NCBI GenBank assembly: GCA_003024785.1
Contig: PUQB01000628.1
Coordinates: 62,001-126,000, forward strand
DNA length: 64,000 bases
Direction: 5' to 3'
Origin: Selaginella tamariscina
Taxonomy: Eukaryota; Streptophyta; Lycopodiopsida; Selaginellales; Selaginellaceae
Below, piece after piece: positions 49,939 through 61,442 of the stretch (positions are counted from its first letter, which is position 1; every line of letters starts with the position of its first letter). The translations under genes and the position numbers were made by a program. The notes below the pieces were generated by a model that searched no databases, was not told the DNA's origin, and worked only from the letters and a program-made list of their open reading frames with translations.

Positions 49939-52900
49939 ATGTTTAATACTGGAGATAAAGTATGTCTTCTTCGGAACAACGAGATAGTTGGCACTGGAAC
50001 TGTGGAAGTTCGAGATAATAATGCATCATGTCACAATATTGCCCAAGGATCTTGTGTGTACGTATGGGTGAACACCATTTACAAGCATGTTGAGGTTCTG
50101 GGAATGGAATTTGAGGAGGGTTCTCCTGTATTGTGGAATTTGGATGAAGTCAAGGCTGACACAGAATATGCAGAGTCACAAACAAATAGTAGCACGAGTT
50201 TACCAGATGATGGCTTGCCTGCTGTGATGGATGAGGTGATTCTCTTTCTTCGTGAGATTGAAGTCGGAAGAGGCATCATCACAGCTATAAATCCAATGGA
50301 AGCAGTGTCAGAAGAGAAACTAGGGTCCGACTTCGTGGGTGTAGTTGTGACAGAGGTTTCACCTAATGGCACATTGTATCCTGGATCCCTCGTGAGGTGG
50401 CGAACATCTGAATTAAGACGGCAAGATGGTTCAACATATTCTGGGTTGGATTTCAATAATAACAACCCGGAAGAACAACTCATATTTGAAGAGGTTCCTT
50501 GCATTGGTCCTATTGTAAGAAAAAGGCGATTCATGGGTTGTAGATCTTCCCCTGCAAGTTTCAGCAAGAGGGTAAAGATGGATCCTACATCTTCCGAAAG
50601 TGTTACGAGCATTTCCACGATTGACTGTTGCAAGAAGAAGTGTTGTCAGATGGCAGACCGGAATGAAATTACCCAATGTAGACATGTCTTTCGTATGCTC
50701 ACCCAAAAGCAAAGGCATGAGTTTGTATATGCTGCACTAACTGGGTGTATTGATGGAATGGCCTCGGACACAGGTTATCAGAGTACATCCATGGTATTTA
50801 ATAAGGTGGCCATCTGCTTCAAAGCTTGGTACAGTATATACGGGATCCCAAAGACCACGTTCTACCGTCGGAGGGATGAGTGGCTAGATGGAGCGCGAAC
50901 CTCAGTTCATGGGAACACTCGCTTGGTCAAAACCCGCTCTCACATCATGGCAGCCATAGAGATACTCAAGGCTTTTGTGGAAGCAAATGCAGACAGGATG
51001 CCTCACAAATGCCGAACCACAAATGCAGGGGTCAGGGAAAATCTCAAGGTTTTGCCTTCAATCTACACTCAATTGAAGCTGTGTGAACATGTGAACAAGT
51101 GCCTCAGTTTGATGGGGCTCCAAGCAATCTGCACTGGTACCTTCAACAACATATGGAATACTCATTTTAAGGATGTGGAGATTGCAAAACACTCTAGCTT
51201 TTCCAAGTGTGACACTTGTACATCATTGAAGGCTGCAGAGGCTTGTGCAAAAACCTTGGTGGAGATCACTACCATTCAAAGAAGATGGAGGCCCACATGA
51301 TTGCACAACAAACTTGCCGGTCTCAGTACTATGCACACCGCATGCTTTCTGTGTCACGCCCATCAGAGTACCTGTGCTTGATCCATGACAAGATGGATCA
51401 TTCAAAGACCAGCATTCCAAAGCTCTTTGCAACACCAAAGTGCCTTGGAAATGTCATGAAACTTCCGATTTCATTGACAGGTGTGCTAACACATGGACAC
51501 GGTTGTGAGTCATATGGACACTTTTCACTTCCACATTGGTCTAGCGACTCCAATTTCACTATTGGGTCGTTAGCCATGTGTTTCAGAAACCTTGAAGCCC
51601 ACTCACAGACAAGTCCTATCAGTGATCTCAAAGTGAAGAAACAACACCTTCAACCTTTACATAATGCTCTCATGAACAATCTGCACTTGAGGCTACTTGG
51701 GAATATGAGAGGCATTGTCAACAGCCTGCACAGAAAACAGATGGCCCTGTTGAGAGTTCTGGTTCAGTGGAGGGATCTAGCTCAAATAGTGTACATGTGT
51801 CCTCAACATCAAATAAGCTTCCTCGTCATTTGCTTTTACAGATGGATAATTGTGCAGGCGAGAACAAAAATAGGTAAATCATTTTACTTAAGGGTTTCTC
51901 AAGCTCATACTTACTTTTATTTTCTAGATATGTGCTAGCATACTTGTCAATGCTTGTTGCCAAAGGTGTGTTTGAAACAATCACGCTCAGTTTCCTTATG
52001 GTTGGTCACACTCATGAAGATATTGATGCGTTCTTCAGCAAGGTCTCCAACTCTACAAAAAGGACAAGTGCACTTACCTTACCGCATATGATGAATCTTT
52101 TTGAAAATTGCATCTCCAAAAAAAGTTGTGCTTTGCTTGTGACTGAGGTGCCAGACTTCAAAAAATTTCTCAAGGAGTATATAAAAGAAGGGAGTGATTC
52201 TTTAGTTGGTCACCTTGTGCCGCTACAATTCTTTTTCTCCATACGAGATGGTATACCTATTATGCAGTACAAGTTACGGCCATCAGAGCAGGAGTGGTTA
52301 CCGAAAGAGGGCTTAATGCTCTTCAAAAGTGGAGAGGATGGAAAGCCACTTCTCCCAGAAGGACAACCAGACCCTATTCCATTGAGTGCCCAGCTCAAGG
52401 AACAAGAGGTTATTATTGATGGCATCAAAAAATATGTGGCATGGGTTCAAAAATCGATGCCAAAGAATTCTGATAAGGCAACTGGTTACTCAGAACTATA
52501 TAAGCATGTGGTCGACTATTGGGAGACTGTTGTTCGAGAGTTGGAAGGGCCTACTGTCACAAGTACAGAATTGCAACACCCTTTTGGCCTAAAACAAGGT
52601 GGCGAGAGGAGATTGAAATGACATCACTGAGCATAGACGACATAGAAGCCAGTAGTGATGTGGAAGTGCAAACCCCACACTTTGTTGGACAAAGGAACCA
52701 AAAACCTAAAGCATACTTTGATTGTGCAAGGATCTTCAAAAACTAATGATGGTTCTCATTACTCCAGATGCGTCATATAATCAGCCTATTTGGATGGGTC
52801 AAATTATCGACACACCTGAAGTAATCACAAAAAATAGTATTGTTAAGGTTGCATGGTTCAAACCACAAAAAAGGCGACACGAGAAGGAGAGCGAAAGATA

Positions 52901-53054
52901 TAATGGATGCCTAGAGAAAACATGGTCTCCCAATCAAAAAGACCCAGCATGTTTTATAAATGTTAAATCCATTCGATATGGGTGGATGTCAAGAAGCGTT
53001 GATAAAGTCACGATTAACAAAACTGCAAGGGAATGTATGTTTTCTGAAGCTTAA
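49939..53054 (+). CDS. Transposase-type protein (DUF7869-like), probable mobilising enzyme of the TIR element (frame broken)
   Basis: ATG at 49939 follows an acceptor at 49932. Residues 1-150 hold two copies of a small beta-domain (TGDKVCLLRNNEIVGTGTV; DEVILFLREIEVGRGIITA) resembling the N-terminal domain of En/Spm-type proteins. Then come a Cys-rich linker, a helical region with IPKTTFYRRRDEWLDG, and a zinc-like SKCDTCTSLKAA. After a frame change near 51270: HDKMDHSKTSIPKLF, GHGCESYGHFSLPHW, then QMDNCAGENKNR. A 54-nt intron (51874-51927) follows, then FLMVGHTHEDIDAFFSKVS. The D...DN.GENKN...GHT(H)EDID pattern is that of DUF7869, thought to be an RNase H-like transposase core. Further frame changes near 52600 and 52740 lead to a C-terminal block with PIWMGQIIDTPE. 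The breaks would prevent a full protein unless they are assembly errors. Confidence 0.7.
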
Positions 53055-53531
53055 AGCAATTACAAAATTATAAAATATCATATATTTAATATTCATAATT
53101 ATTATAAACTCTTTAATAATAGTACCAAATTGTATACTTAACTATATAAATTTAAAAAATGATATGGAAGATTGACTATATTATTATAGGATTTTTATAT
53201 ATATTATTACTACTACAAATTTTTAATTAATAATGTTATATTTAAATATTAATATTTTAATAACAACATCAATATTTATATAATGTACCTCTTATGCTCT
53301 TCCTTAATTGTTATATTAGGCAATATATTATATAATTTAATACCTTCTACTTTTATAATGTTATTAATTTTTGTTCAATGAATGCTATAATTTATTAAAG
53401 GGTAGAATACAAAATAGAATATTCTAAAGATATTCTTTTTTCAAACATATATTTTAAAGAATATTCCTTTAATATTAGAAAATGCTAATTAAATAGTTAA
53501 AATTGCTAATTATTAGAAAAGGGACTATAGC
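53055..53531. other. AT-rich subterminal region of the TIR element
   Basis: No gene. It contains GAATATTC-type motifs also seen at the left end (38960-39010). Confidence 0.5.
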
Positions 53532-53558
53532 CATGCCCATTTTAGTTACAACTTGCAT
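53532..53558 (-). repeat. Right terminal inverted repeat
   Basis: The inverse of the left terminus; on the minus strand it begins ATGCAAGTTGTAACTAAAAT. Confidence 0.85.
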
Positions 53559-53669
53559 ATTAGGCTGATGTAGAACCTGGGTCCGGAATCTGTCCCGTGT
53601 CCGCCACCCAAACCAAATCCTTTGGCAGATTTGGAGCCCTTGCAAACCGCAACTCAGCCGTTACATAAT

Positions 53670-55160
53670 TTAGCGAAGGAGAGAAGTCGTGCACCAGCAC
53701 TGCAATGCATCTTCTACCTCGCCCAACCTTGTCGTGAGGAACTTCACCAACTCCGTCTCCTCATGAAACCCCGGGGCAATTAGGGGAACCTCCCCAATCC
53801 CCTCCTTGCGTGTCACAAGCAGTTCACACGTCCCATCCTCCTTTGTCCTCCACGGGTAGCATCGTTTCGAGGCTGGTTGCACTTGCACCTCGACATGCTT
53901 CTCTAATGGTCCATCATCTGCCACTACCCTCTTTGTCCCACATGTCCATGCTCCGAGCTTAGGTGCCACACTCTTACGAGCATATGGTTGCACTTTGACT
54001 TTCTTCTTCTTCTTGGTCCACTGCTTACGATTGGGCTGGATTGGTAGTGATGACGGGACTTCCTCTCCTTCCGATTGTTGCTCCATCTCGGTCTCCAATC
54101 CGGCGAAGGGGTTGCTGGTGGCCACACTCTTTCGCGGAGTTGCTTGGGGAGTTGTTCGAGCCTTCTTCGGGGTTTGCCATCCGTCGCTCTGCTCATCACC
54201 TTGCTCTACTCTCGCCTCTTCTCCCTGCTTCAGCTTCTTTGCCGCCAGTCGCTTGCACTGGTCTAGCATGTGCCCCTGCATCTTGCAGAACCTGCATGCC
54301 CCAACTCCGCCCTTGAGGACCAATCCTACGCGTACCCGATCAAACCACATAACTGCAGGATATGTCCTATAGCTCAGAACACACATCTGCACTGGCCCTT
54401 CCACCCCATGAGGCGGTTGGGAGACGACATACTCTGTCGCTCCGAGATCCACGGCTAGACGCGTCATTAGTTCCTCACTATCACAAAATAGGGATGGTAG
54501 GCCCCACACCTCCAACTCCCTGTCCTCGCTGGCTACTAGCAGGTCATCCTTATCCTCCACTGAAAACAAAGGTGCCCACTTTAGGAGTCGCGCCCTAAAT
54601 TGGCCCATCCTCAACGTTTTACGGTCCAGCAACTCCTACAGTCCATCAGCGTCCTTCAGCATGGCTTCAAAGCATCCTCGGCCGAGGTTTCGAATACGAG
54701 TCACTGAGTGTTGCTGCACTGGATCTCCTAGCGCTGCATCCAGTCACGAGTTTCTCTTGTCGGTGGATAACAACCCATGAACAGCACCATGAAGCGGTTT
54801 CCCTGAGCCTCCATCCAGTGTTGATTCTTCATCAGTTCCTCCTCCTCATCGGACAGGCCAAAATGCAACTCCAGCTCTCCATCAGCGTTTTCGACCTCTT
54901 TCGAGTACTTAGGGCGTACTCCTAGTTGCACTCGAATCACCCTCTCCCGAGGGACACAGCTGCCTTCAGCGTTTCACTGCCGTTGTTTGCCCAGGCATTT
55001 GTAGGTCTCGTCTTCACCGGTTTTGGAGGGATTATCTCCTCTGCACGTACCTCTGTCAGAGTTGGAACTACCAGACTTGGCCCTGCACGCTAATCACAAT
55101 CAGCCATGACAGAGGATTGAGGTGGTGAGGAGCTCATCTGCTTCGATTGCATCGAAGGCG
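53670..55160 (-). mobile_element. LINE-type ORF1 (gag-like, CCHC zinc knuckle)
   Basis: From a possible ATG at about 55153 (MQSKQMSSSPPQSSVMADCD) the minus strand reads a leader with NAWANNGSETLKAAVSLGR, then VIRVQLGVRPKYSKEVENAD and GNRFMVLFMGCYPPTRETRD. After a break near 54700 comes LLDRKTLRMGQFRARLLKWA, then a single zinc knuckle CRFCKMQGHMLDQC. A basic linker and a C-terminal part end at 53670. The order (DUF4283-like RNA-binding domain, then CCHC) is that of plant L1-type ORF1. No endonuclease or reverse transcriptase ORF follows before the TIR element at 53558, so ORF2 is missing from this copy. Base composition is clearly GC-richer than the surroundings. Confidence 0.65.
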
Positions 55161-55229
55161 GTTGCCAAGGTACGATCGCATTATGATTCCCCCTTGTGGG
55201 GAGAGCACTTTGCACTACTCAGCCCATGC

Positions 55230-56357
55230 TCAATTCTCCGCTTCCTGTTTCCGCAGAAAGGTCGCAATGTTGTACGCTCTCCGTGCGTCATCAACCTCAT
55301 CCGACAAGCTCCACACATACGCAGTCGGGAGCTGCGGGGGTTTCTTGTTGGTCCATCGAACTTCACAGACACCCGGCTCCGTTTCTTGGGTCAAAAAGCT
55401 ACCCTTGGTCCAGCCAAACCTATCTTCGGCCATACGTTGCAGTGCTACTGCCGGAGTTTCCTTCTCTCCACAAGCAATGCGGGCAAGAACCCACTGTCCG
55501 TCTTCCAACCGTTCCATGAGAATGCGCTGGGATCCTACAGCAACCAGCACCACCTTTATCGGGGTTGAGGTTCGCACCTCCTCCTGCATCGTTCTCTGAA
55601 ACGTTGAAGAGTGATCCCTCGAGCGCAATGCACAAACCCACTCCTCCAGCTCTCCAGGGACTTTGGGAAGTGTTTCCCGCACCACCACACCCTCATCCAC
55701 CGGTGCTTGTTCCACACTTCCGCTCTTGGCAGCCGCTGCCAAAGCAACGGCCTAGTTGGAGAGAGCATCCGCCCTCACATTCTCCTCCCGAGGTATATAA
55801 ACCATCTCAAAGTGCTCAAACTGCTTGTGCAATACTTGGAGAGACGGCTTCTTCACCCCCACCTGTCCACAAACTTGTTTAGCCATCAAGTCCGAGTCGC
55901 AGAAGGCCCGCACCGATTGAGCTCCAACTTCCTTTGCTGCACACAGTCCGATTGTGAGTCCCAATATTCTGCTTCGTTGTTGGTTGCACGCATAAGTGGC
56001 TGTAACACTTCTTGGACAACCTTCTCGTTCAGCATTGACAGGACCGCACCAGCCCCTGCCACTCCCTTGGGGTTCTCCTTTGCTGCACCATCAGAGTGTA
56101 GAATCATCCATCCTTCGCCCCCGTCCTCACTCACGGCCCGCTCACTGTCCAAACCGTCCTCACTCTTCCTTGACCCGTATGTGCCATCTGAGCTTGAACG
56201 CACTCGATCACTGTTGTCCGTCCCCGACTGATGAGCCGAGCCTTGGTTCACCAAAACACATGCTCCGTCATTGCCGAGTCCTCGTCTCCGCCCATCTCCT
56301 TCGACTGGTTCGATAATCCCTCCCTGATCTGCCGAATACGCCTCGTCTCCACCATCG
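55230..56357 (-). CDS. RNase H domain protein with Nudix-like region, retroelement-derived
   Basis: From ATG at 56357 (MVETRRIRQIREGLS), after a frame change near 56250, the minus strand reads MILHSDGAAKENPKGVAGAG, ATNNEAEYW, then after a break in a GGG run GLCAAKEVGAQSVRAFCDSD and PREENVRADALSN. The D...E...D...D set of type I RNase H is complete. Downstream, VPGELEEWVCALRSRDHSS is followed by VVLVAVGSQRILMERLEDG and GEKETPAVALQRMAEDRFGW, which has the shape of a Nudix box but lacks the REVxEE glutamates. The stop is at 55230, only about 75 bp before the LINE-type ORF1 start. In LINEs, RNase H is normally at the end of ORF2, so this order is unusual. GC-rich, like ORF1, suggesting one origin. 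Confidence 0.6.
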
Positions 56358-57060
56358 AATCAAGATCCTCACGCTCCTCCAACCCTGCTCTCGTTCTATC
56401 TACTTTGCTATGCTCTACTCTGTCCTAATTCTTACGTTGAACCCTAATTTCTGGCTTGCCCTACACACCTCGATCCCTTCGATTCTACACCATCCCCACC
56501 GAATTGCTTGAAATCCATCATGCCCACTTGCAATTCCAATCCTCGCCTACCCCTTTCAACCTCAAACTCCCACACCCATATCCATTTCGCTCCCTGCCTT
56601 TGCCCTACGTCCTGTACACAGGTCCACCTACCTCCCCCCTACACCTAAATGCTGCTATCTACTGTATTCACCGCCACCCCCAGCTCTTACGGATGCATCT
56701 GCTACTGCCTCAGCCGAGACAAATCAGCCCAAGCAAGAAACCTTGCAAGAGACCTCACAAAGCACATGGCGCCAGTGTGGCGCCATGGCGGCACCCCCCG
56801 TGGAGACCTCCCACAGCCCGAATCGATTGACTCCACTCCAAGCTATCAAAGAGCAGGCTCTTATATATAATATTATATACTGTTGTTCCGCTTCCCTTCT
56901 GGGTGGTTCTTTCTCTATCTATAAACGCACATTTATTTATATACATATATTCACATTGCAGGCTGTTGGGGATGCATTTAATCAAGGATTTTACAAACAA
57001 CAAGCATACTTGAGAGGAATTCAAAAATACTGGGGATAATTACTCGCAAAGACCTACTGC
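56358..57060. other. GC-rich stretch, then an exon-like segment
   Basis: 56370-56860 shares the GC-rich character of the retroelement and may be its 5' leader; overlapping ORFs on the plus strand lack motifs. At 56962, after an acceptor CACATTGCAG, a plus-strand frame reads AVGDAFNQGFYKQQAYLRGI then a stop. This is exon-like but unidentified. Confidence 0.3.
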
Positions 57061-58150
57061 CAGAGGTGCGTCTCACACACACACACAGAGGCGCCTGTGT
57101 ATGTGTTTATGTATCTTCCTATACTCGGAATATTCTGGCCGTTCCTATGCATATACCGTCGGCATATTCTGTGCCGCGTGTAGAATATCCTTTTTAGTGC
57201 ATGGGAATATTCTTTAGGTCTTTCCATGCATTATTAAACTCTTAAATCCCACATGCATGGGATTTTGCGGGATGGCCTGTATAAATAGGGATTCATGAGC
57301 ATGGATTAGTGCCTGAGCAGGGAAGACTGGTGATTGATCCAGTGTATTTGAAATAACTAAAACTTGGATAACATATGGGAGTTAAACATTAACATACCGG
57401 ACTGGCTTCCCCTGCATCCGTTTTTAATTGTGTGTATATGTTATGTGTTAAAAGTGTGCGCGTGTGCATATGTTATGTGTTAAAAGTGTGCGCGTGTGCA
57501 TATGTGTGTTATGTGTTAGATTGTTTGACTTATAAGGTGTGTTGTATGTGTTAATTGTGTGCGCGTGTGTATGTGGATAGGATTTCTCTTTGCAATCAAC
57601 AACAACAGAAGAAGGTAAATAGAATGAATGAATACGATTGGGTTATGTTATGCAGATACAAAACGCCACAAACGGTGAATTATGATTTTAATATATACAT
57701 ACATATATGACGGCAGAAATTTGTTGTGCTTGAGCACTTTAATATTGATAGCACTACTAATACAAAACAAAATTGAGTAGAGAAGTATATAAGTCAGTCC
57801 CTTCGTTCTCTTGCAAGATGGAATTTGTGGTATGGGATATTCCTTCCGTACTACATTGATATGACCACTCTATTAAACGACCGCTCATACGTGTGAACTG
57901 CATTATATTACAAGCAGGTATATGTGTGTCTTATTAACTTGATTAATAATAAATTTGACTCAAGATTAATTTGATAATTATCTGAACATTTTGATAATAT
58001 TAAAGAGTCAGTTTTCCCCAGACATTAACATGAATATTATTGGTAGGAGTTTACTATTAAAAAATGTATTTAAAGTCAAAAGTCTTGTTGTGAAAGCTCA
58101 AAATATAAAAATGTGTCAAAACCCTGGCTTATATACACAAGCAAATGGTC
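57061..58150. other. Non-coding, possible LTR promoter and a TG minisatellite
   Basis: A TATAAATAGGG box at 57279 lies in a TG/CA-bounded, LTR-like stretch (57100-57350). From 57430 to 57515 a unit of about 36 bp, GTGTGCGCGTGTGCATATGT plus GTTATGTGTTAAAA, repeats 2-3 times. Its alternating purine-pyrimidine makeup favours Z-DNA. No gene supported. Confidence 0.4.
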
Positions 58151-58559
58151 TAGATTGAGATTAATTGACGATGACCAAAATCACACTACACTAATAATAA
58201 TAGTATATGCATGCAGTCACATACATGGATCTTACATTATCCTCTCTTCTCACAAGGATGGAAGGTGTTTAGAGTTCTTTGGTAAATAGGTTCAGATCCA
58301 AAAGACTATCCGAAGGAGGCACTAGAGGCAGTACAACTTCTTTTTAACCTCGTTGCACAAAACACTTCAATCATTGCACATGTACAATCTCTAAAGGATT
58401 AAGTTAAAAGTTATGTTAAATTTTATAAACTTGCAACCCTACTTGCCGTAGCACTCGATATAGTCCCTTCTACTGAGGAAGGAGACTTTTGGCTAAACCA
58501 CGTATTGTAAATTTTGAAAAATGAACAAACACTAGTTCATCCACCTTGTATTTCACAAA

Positions 58560-59640
58560 TGGACGATGATGAGAGTTAACTGCTATTGTTGTCCCACTTG
58601 TATGTGGCCAGGAGCTACTAATGCTAGAGATTTAAGGAGCATTCTTCCATTGGTATGAGTGGAGTCTATAGAACACTTAGGAAGCAAAAAGGTAGACCTA
58701 ATTGTGTTAGTAACACTAGGTCATAATTATATAAAAATTTATATGGTGAAGTACCAATGGAATTATGCATTTCAGCATATTAAAGAGACAACATATAATC
58801 ATCCCAATTTGAATGTTAAAAGTTCACATACTTCATGATCATCTTTTTAAAAGTCTTAACAAGCTATTCCCCCAAACCATTTATTTAAAGCATGAATTAA
58901 CAATTTTGACTTAAACTATGGTTTAAATTATTAAATAAACTATGTTGGTTTAAATCAATAAACTTCAAACCAATTTAAATAATGATTTTAAATTAAATTA
59001 AATATATAAATTTTTAATTTTATAAATACATTTTTAATTTATTCATTATACAAATTATCAGTATATACATATTTTTATTAAAATTAGGGTTTACTATTTA
59101 TGAATAATAAAAATTTAAGCCAAAAAAGTTAATCCATGATTTGAGAATGATAAGTATTTATAAAGTGTGGTGTATCCCCAATCGAGATGTTAAGACATGA
59201 AATGCCTTAGTCATAAATGCAAAATCATTGTCTAAGAGAATTCGCTCCAGACAAGAATGTTAAAATACTACTCAATTAACGAAAAATTGGCCAACAAAGA
59301 AGCATAAGAACACTAGCTTCCACTCAACAAATTAGATAGTCAGAAGTGATAATAATGTACTCGTTGCTAGAAGTCGACTGTGAAAAAGGTCCATGTTAAA
59401 GGCCAAAAATAGAACATGGAGAAACATAACATATATAGAACTTTCCTACATTGGAAAAAATTAGTAGAAAAGGTGTAGTAGATAAAATCCTTTGAGTATA
59501 ATAAAAATTCTATGATGATAAGAAAAATCCAAAAAGGAAATAGACAGTTATGACAATTGGAGGAGGACATGATTCGGTTAGGGCAAGTAGGCCAAGAAGG
59601 GGCTATGAAGGTTATAGTGGAGCTATGGAGAACTATGGAG
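58560..59640 (-). pseudogene. Ty3/gypsy integrase relic
   Basis: Minus strand, mixed frames: IIITSDYLICWVEASVL near 59340 corresponds to the first catalytic Asp block of retroviral-type integrase. ILLDNDFAFMTKAFHVL near 59210 is the second Asp block. Near 58760 AEMHNSIGTSPYKFLY is the conserved region before the chromodomain or tail. Upstream and downstream parts are too decayed to call. Confidence 0.6.
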
Positions 59641-59759
59641 AACAATGTATGAAAAAGAGAGAAGTAAGTTGCTATCTCTTTATAATCGTTTAGTAAGTGC
59701 ATGATTATTATATATGATATATGATCATCCCATATATTCTTGCCTTATGAGTAAGATAT

Positions 59760-60165
59760 TTATATATATTATAACATGGCAATGGCTAAAGCAAAATCTT
59801 ATCCTTAACCTTATAAATTATTTAATAATTATTCTACATTTATTTATAATGGTATTTTCTTAATTATTTTTGTATTATTCTAAGAATATTCAAATATTAA
59901 ACCTTATTATCAATATTAAATTAGTATATATTATTATAATTATATATAATTATACAATAAAGAAAATGATATATTATTACGTGTCATTTATAATATATTC
60001 ATAGTGTGTATATTAATATTATTTTCTTAATTATTTAAGTAATTATTCTATATTTATTTATAATGGGATTTCTTATTATTTTCTTAATATTCCAAGAATA
60101 TTCTAATATTAAACCTTATTATTAATATTAAATTAGTATATTTATTAAGACAAAATCTTCTACAC
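59760..60165. repeat. AT-rich dispersed repeat, inverted relative to 47.9-48.7 kb
   Basis: The reverse complement shares GGTTTAATATT.GAATATTC, AATAATATATCATTTT and ATTTATAATATATTCAT-type blocks with 47985-48700; about 1.3 units. Confidence 0.7.
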
Positions 60166-60169
60166 TTTA

Positions 60170-61440
60170 ATTAGGAAACGTTTTTTGTGCTATGAATAGT
60201 GATTTTTGCTCACATGAAAGTTTACCATGTTAACACACAGCGACCACGGAGGGATTTCGCCATTGTTGTGTAGAAATTCATAAAATTCTTAAGTGAGAAG
60301 TGATATATGTGTAATAGCTTTAAAAAAAATAGAGCTTAAATGAAAAAATATAATAGCTTTAAGGTATCATAATCTTAATTCATCTCTAACAAAAGAGAAA
60401 GGTTGCCCTTGCTGAGCAAATAAATATTGTCAATGTCATAGTTTTTACTATGACTCTTCTTTACTTTGGATATTAATTGTTGTTACCTACCAACTATATT
60501 GATAAGCTCTACATGTAGTGAGAAACAGCCCCACTTAGTACACTTAAGTGTTTAGGGGTAGTTCGACTGGCTACCCTTAAAAAATTGTGAGAAACTCTAA
60601 GCTAAGGTAGCACTTACCTTTATCCCGGTGGGTTAATGGTTAATTCTGGTGAGTTCGGCATGTCGGATATGTTTAGAAATACCCGAGGCTTTGAGAGGTT
60701 AGGGTTTAAGTGTTAATGATTCATTAATCAACTCACGAAGTATATTCCCTTTGGGAATGAGATTCTATGCCAGTTATTAGGATCGTAGTTAGACATGTAG
60801 AAGGATCCTAGTTGTGTTTTATTTCATGGGCAAATTTAATGGGAAAAACACTAAAAAAAGTATATATTGTGGAAAAATGAGATTCGGATAGAAATATCGG
60901 AATACAAGTCACTATTGTAATACGAGTGAGTTACTACTGCAATACGCTGTTTGAAGCGAAGTATGACATACCCGATAAGGATAAGAAGAAGTTACAGTAA
61001 CTAAATGATAAGGCTAAGAGGTAGTTACTATAACTGCTAGTACGGGACCAAGAGTACCGGTATAAATAGACCAGATTAGAACTAGAATAGTATCCCAAGT
61101 ATACTAATGATGTACTATGTGCCGTGTGCGGACATAATATAAGTTTCTTTTCACTTTCAATACAACTATCTCTTGCTCATCTTACTATTTTAGTATATAC
61201 TATTCTTTTCTTAGTCCGCAGTACTGCTACCTACTACATACCTTACCATCCTTATCCTTTTCCGTCTTTTTGAAGTCTAATTTATACACTATTTTATTAC
61301 TTCTTATTCCGATAAACCCTTAATATGGGTATGTCGGTGGCGACCACTGCTATGTTTTAGATCATAGAATTTTCTCTGTTTAACATATGGCGACCACGGA
61401 AGGATGGTCGTATTAGTAAGTAATTGACAATGTGTTTGTA
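60170..61440 (+). mobile_element. 5' LTR/leader region of the right-hand gypsy element
   Basis: A TATA box TATAAATA lies at 61063, then a pyrimidine-rich R/U5-like stretch. TGGCGACCAC occurs at 61338 and 61388 just before gag, where a primer-binding site is expected. CAGCGACCACGGAGGGAT at 60239 resembles the second one and may mark another LTR end. LTR borders cannot be fixed without the 3' LTR. Confidence 0.4.
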
Positions 61441-61442
61441 CA

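Larger units (their letters stand above)
38799..53558. mobile_element. 14.8-kb TIR transposon carrying ParB/methylase, HAD and transposase-type genes
   Basis: The two ends, 38799-38825 and 53532-53558, are inverted copies of a 27-bp sequence with 25 matches. The next bases on each side are AT-rich. Coding sequence fills the element from about 280 bp inside the left end to 500 bp inside the right end. Two large genes point outward from the middle, and two arrays of the same palindrome flank the centre. The left terminal 80 bp recur at 15226, so the terminus belongs to a repeated family. No clear target-site duplication is visible (flanks GTAAATAC and ATTAGGCT). The type is not one I can name; the TIR does not begin CACTA. 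Confidence 0.75.

Noticed and set aside
38799..53558. Assignment to CACTA, hAT or Mutator superfamilies
   Set aside because: The terminus does not begin CACTA, there is no clear 8- or 9-bp duplication, and the core protein motif is D..DN.GENKN..GHTHEDID rather than the hAT or MULE signature.
53924..56870. Many plus-strand ORFs opposite the GC-rich retroelement genes
   Set aside because: They are antisense shadows; the motifs (zinc knuckle, RNase H) are on the minus strand.
61338..61397. A tRNA gene near the gypsy leader
   Set aside because: Only a short primer-binding-site-like motif is present; there are no A and B boxes or cloverleaf.
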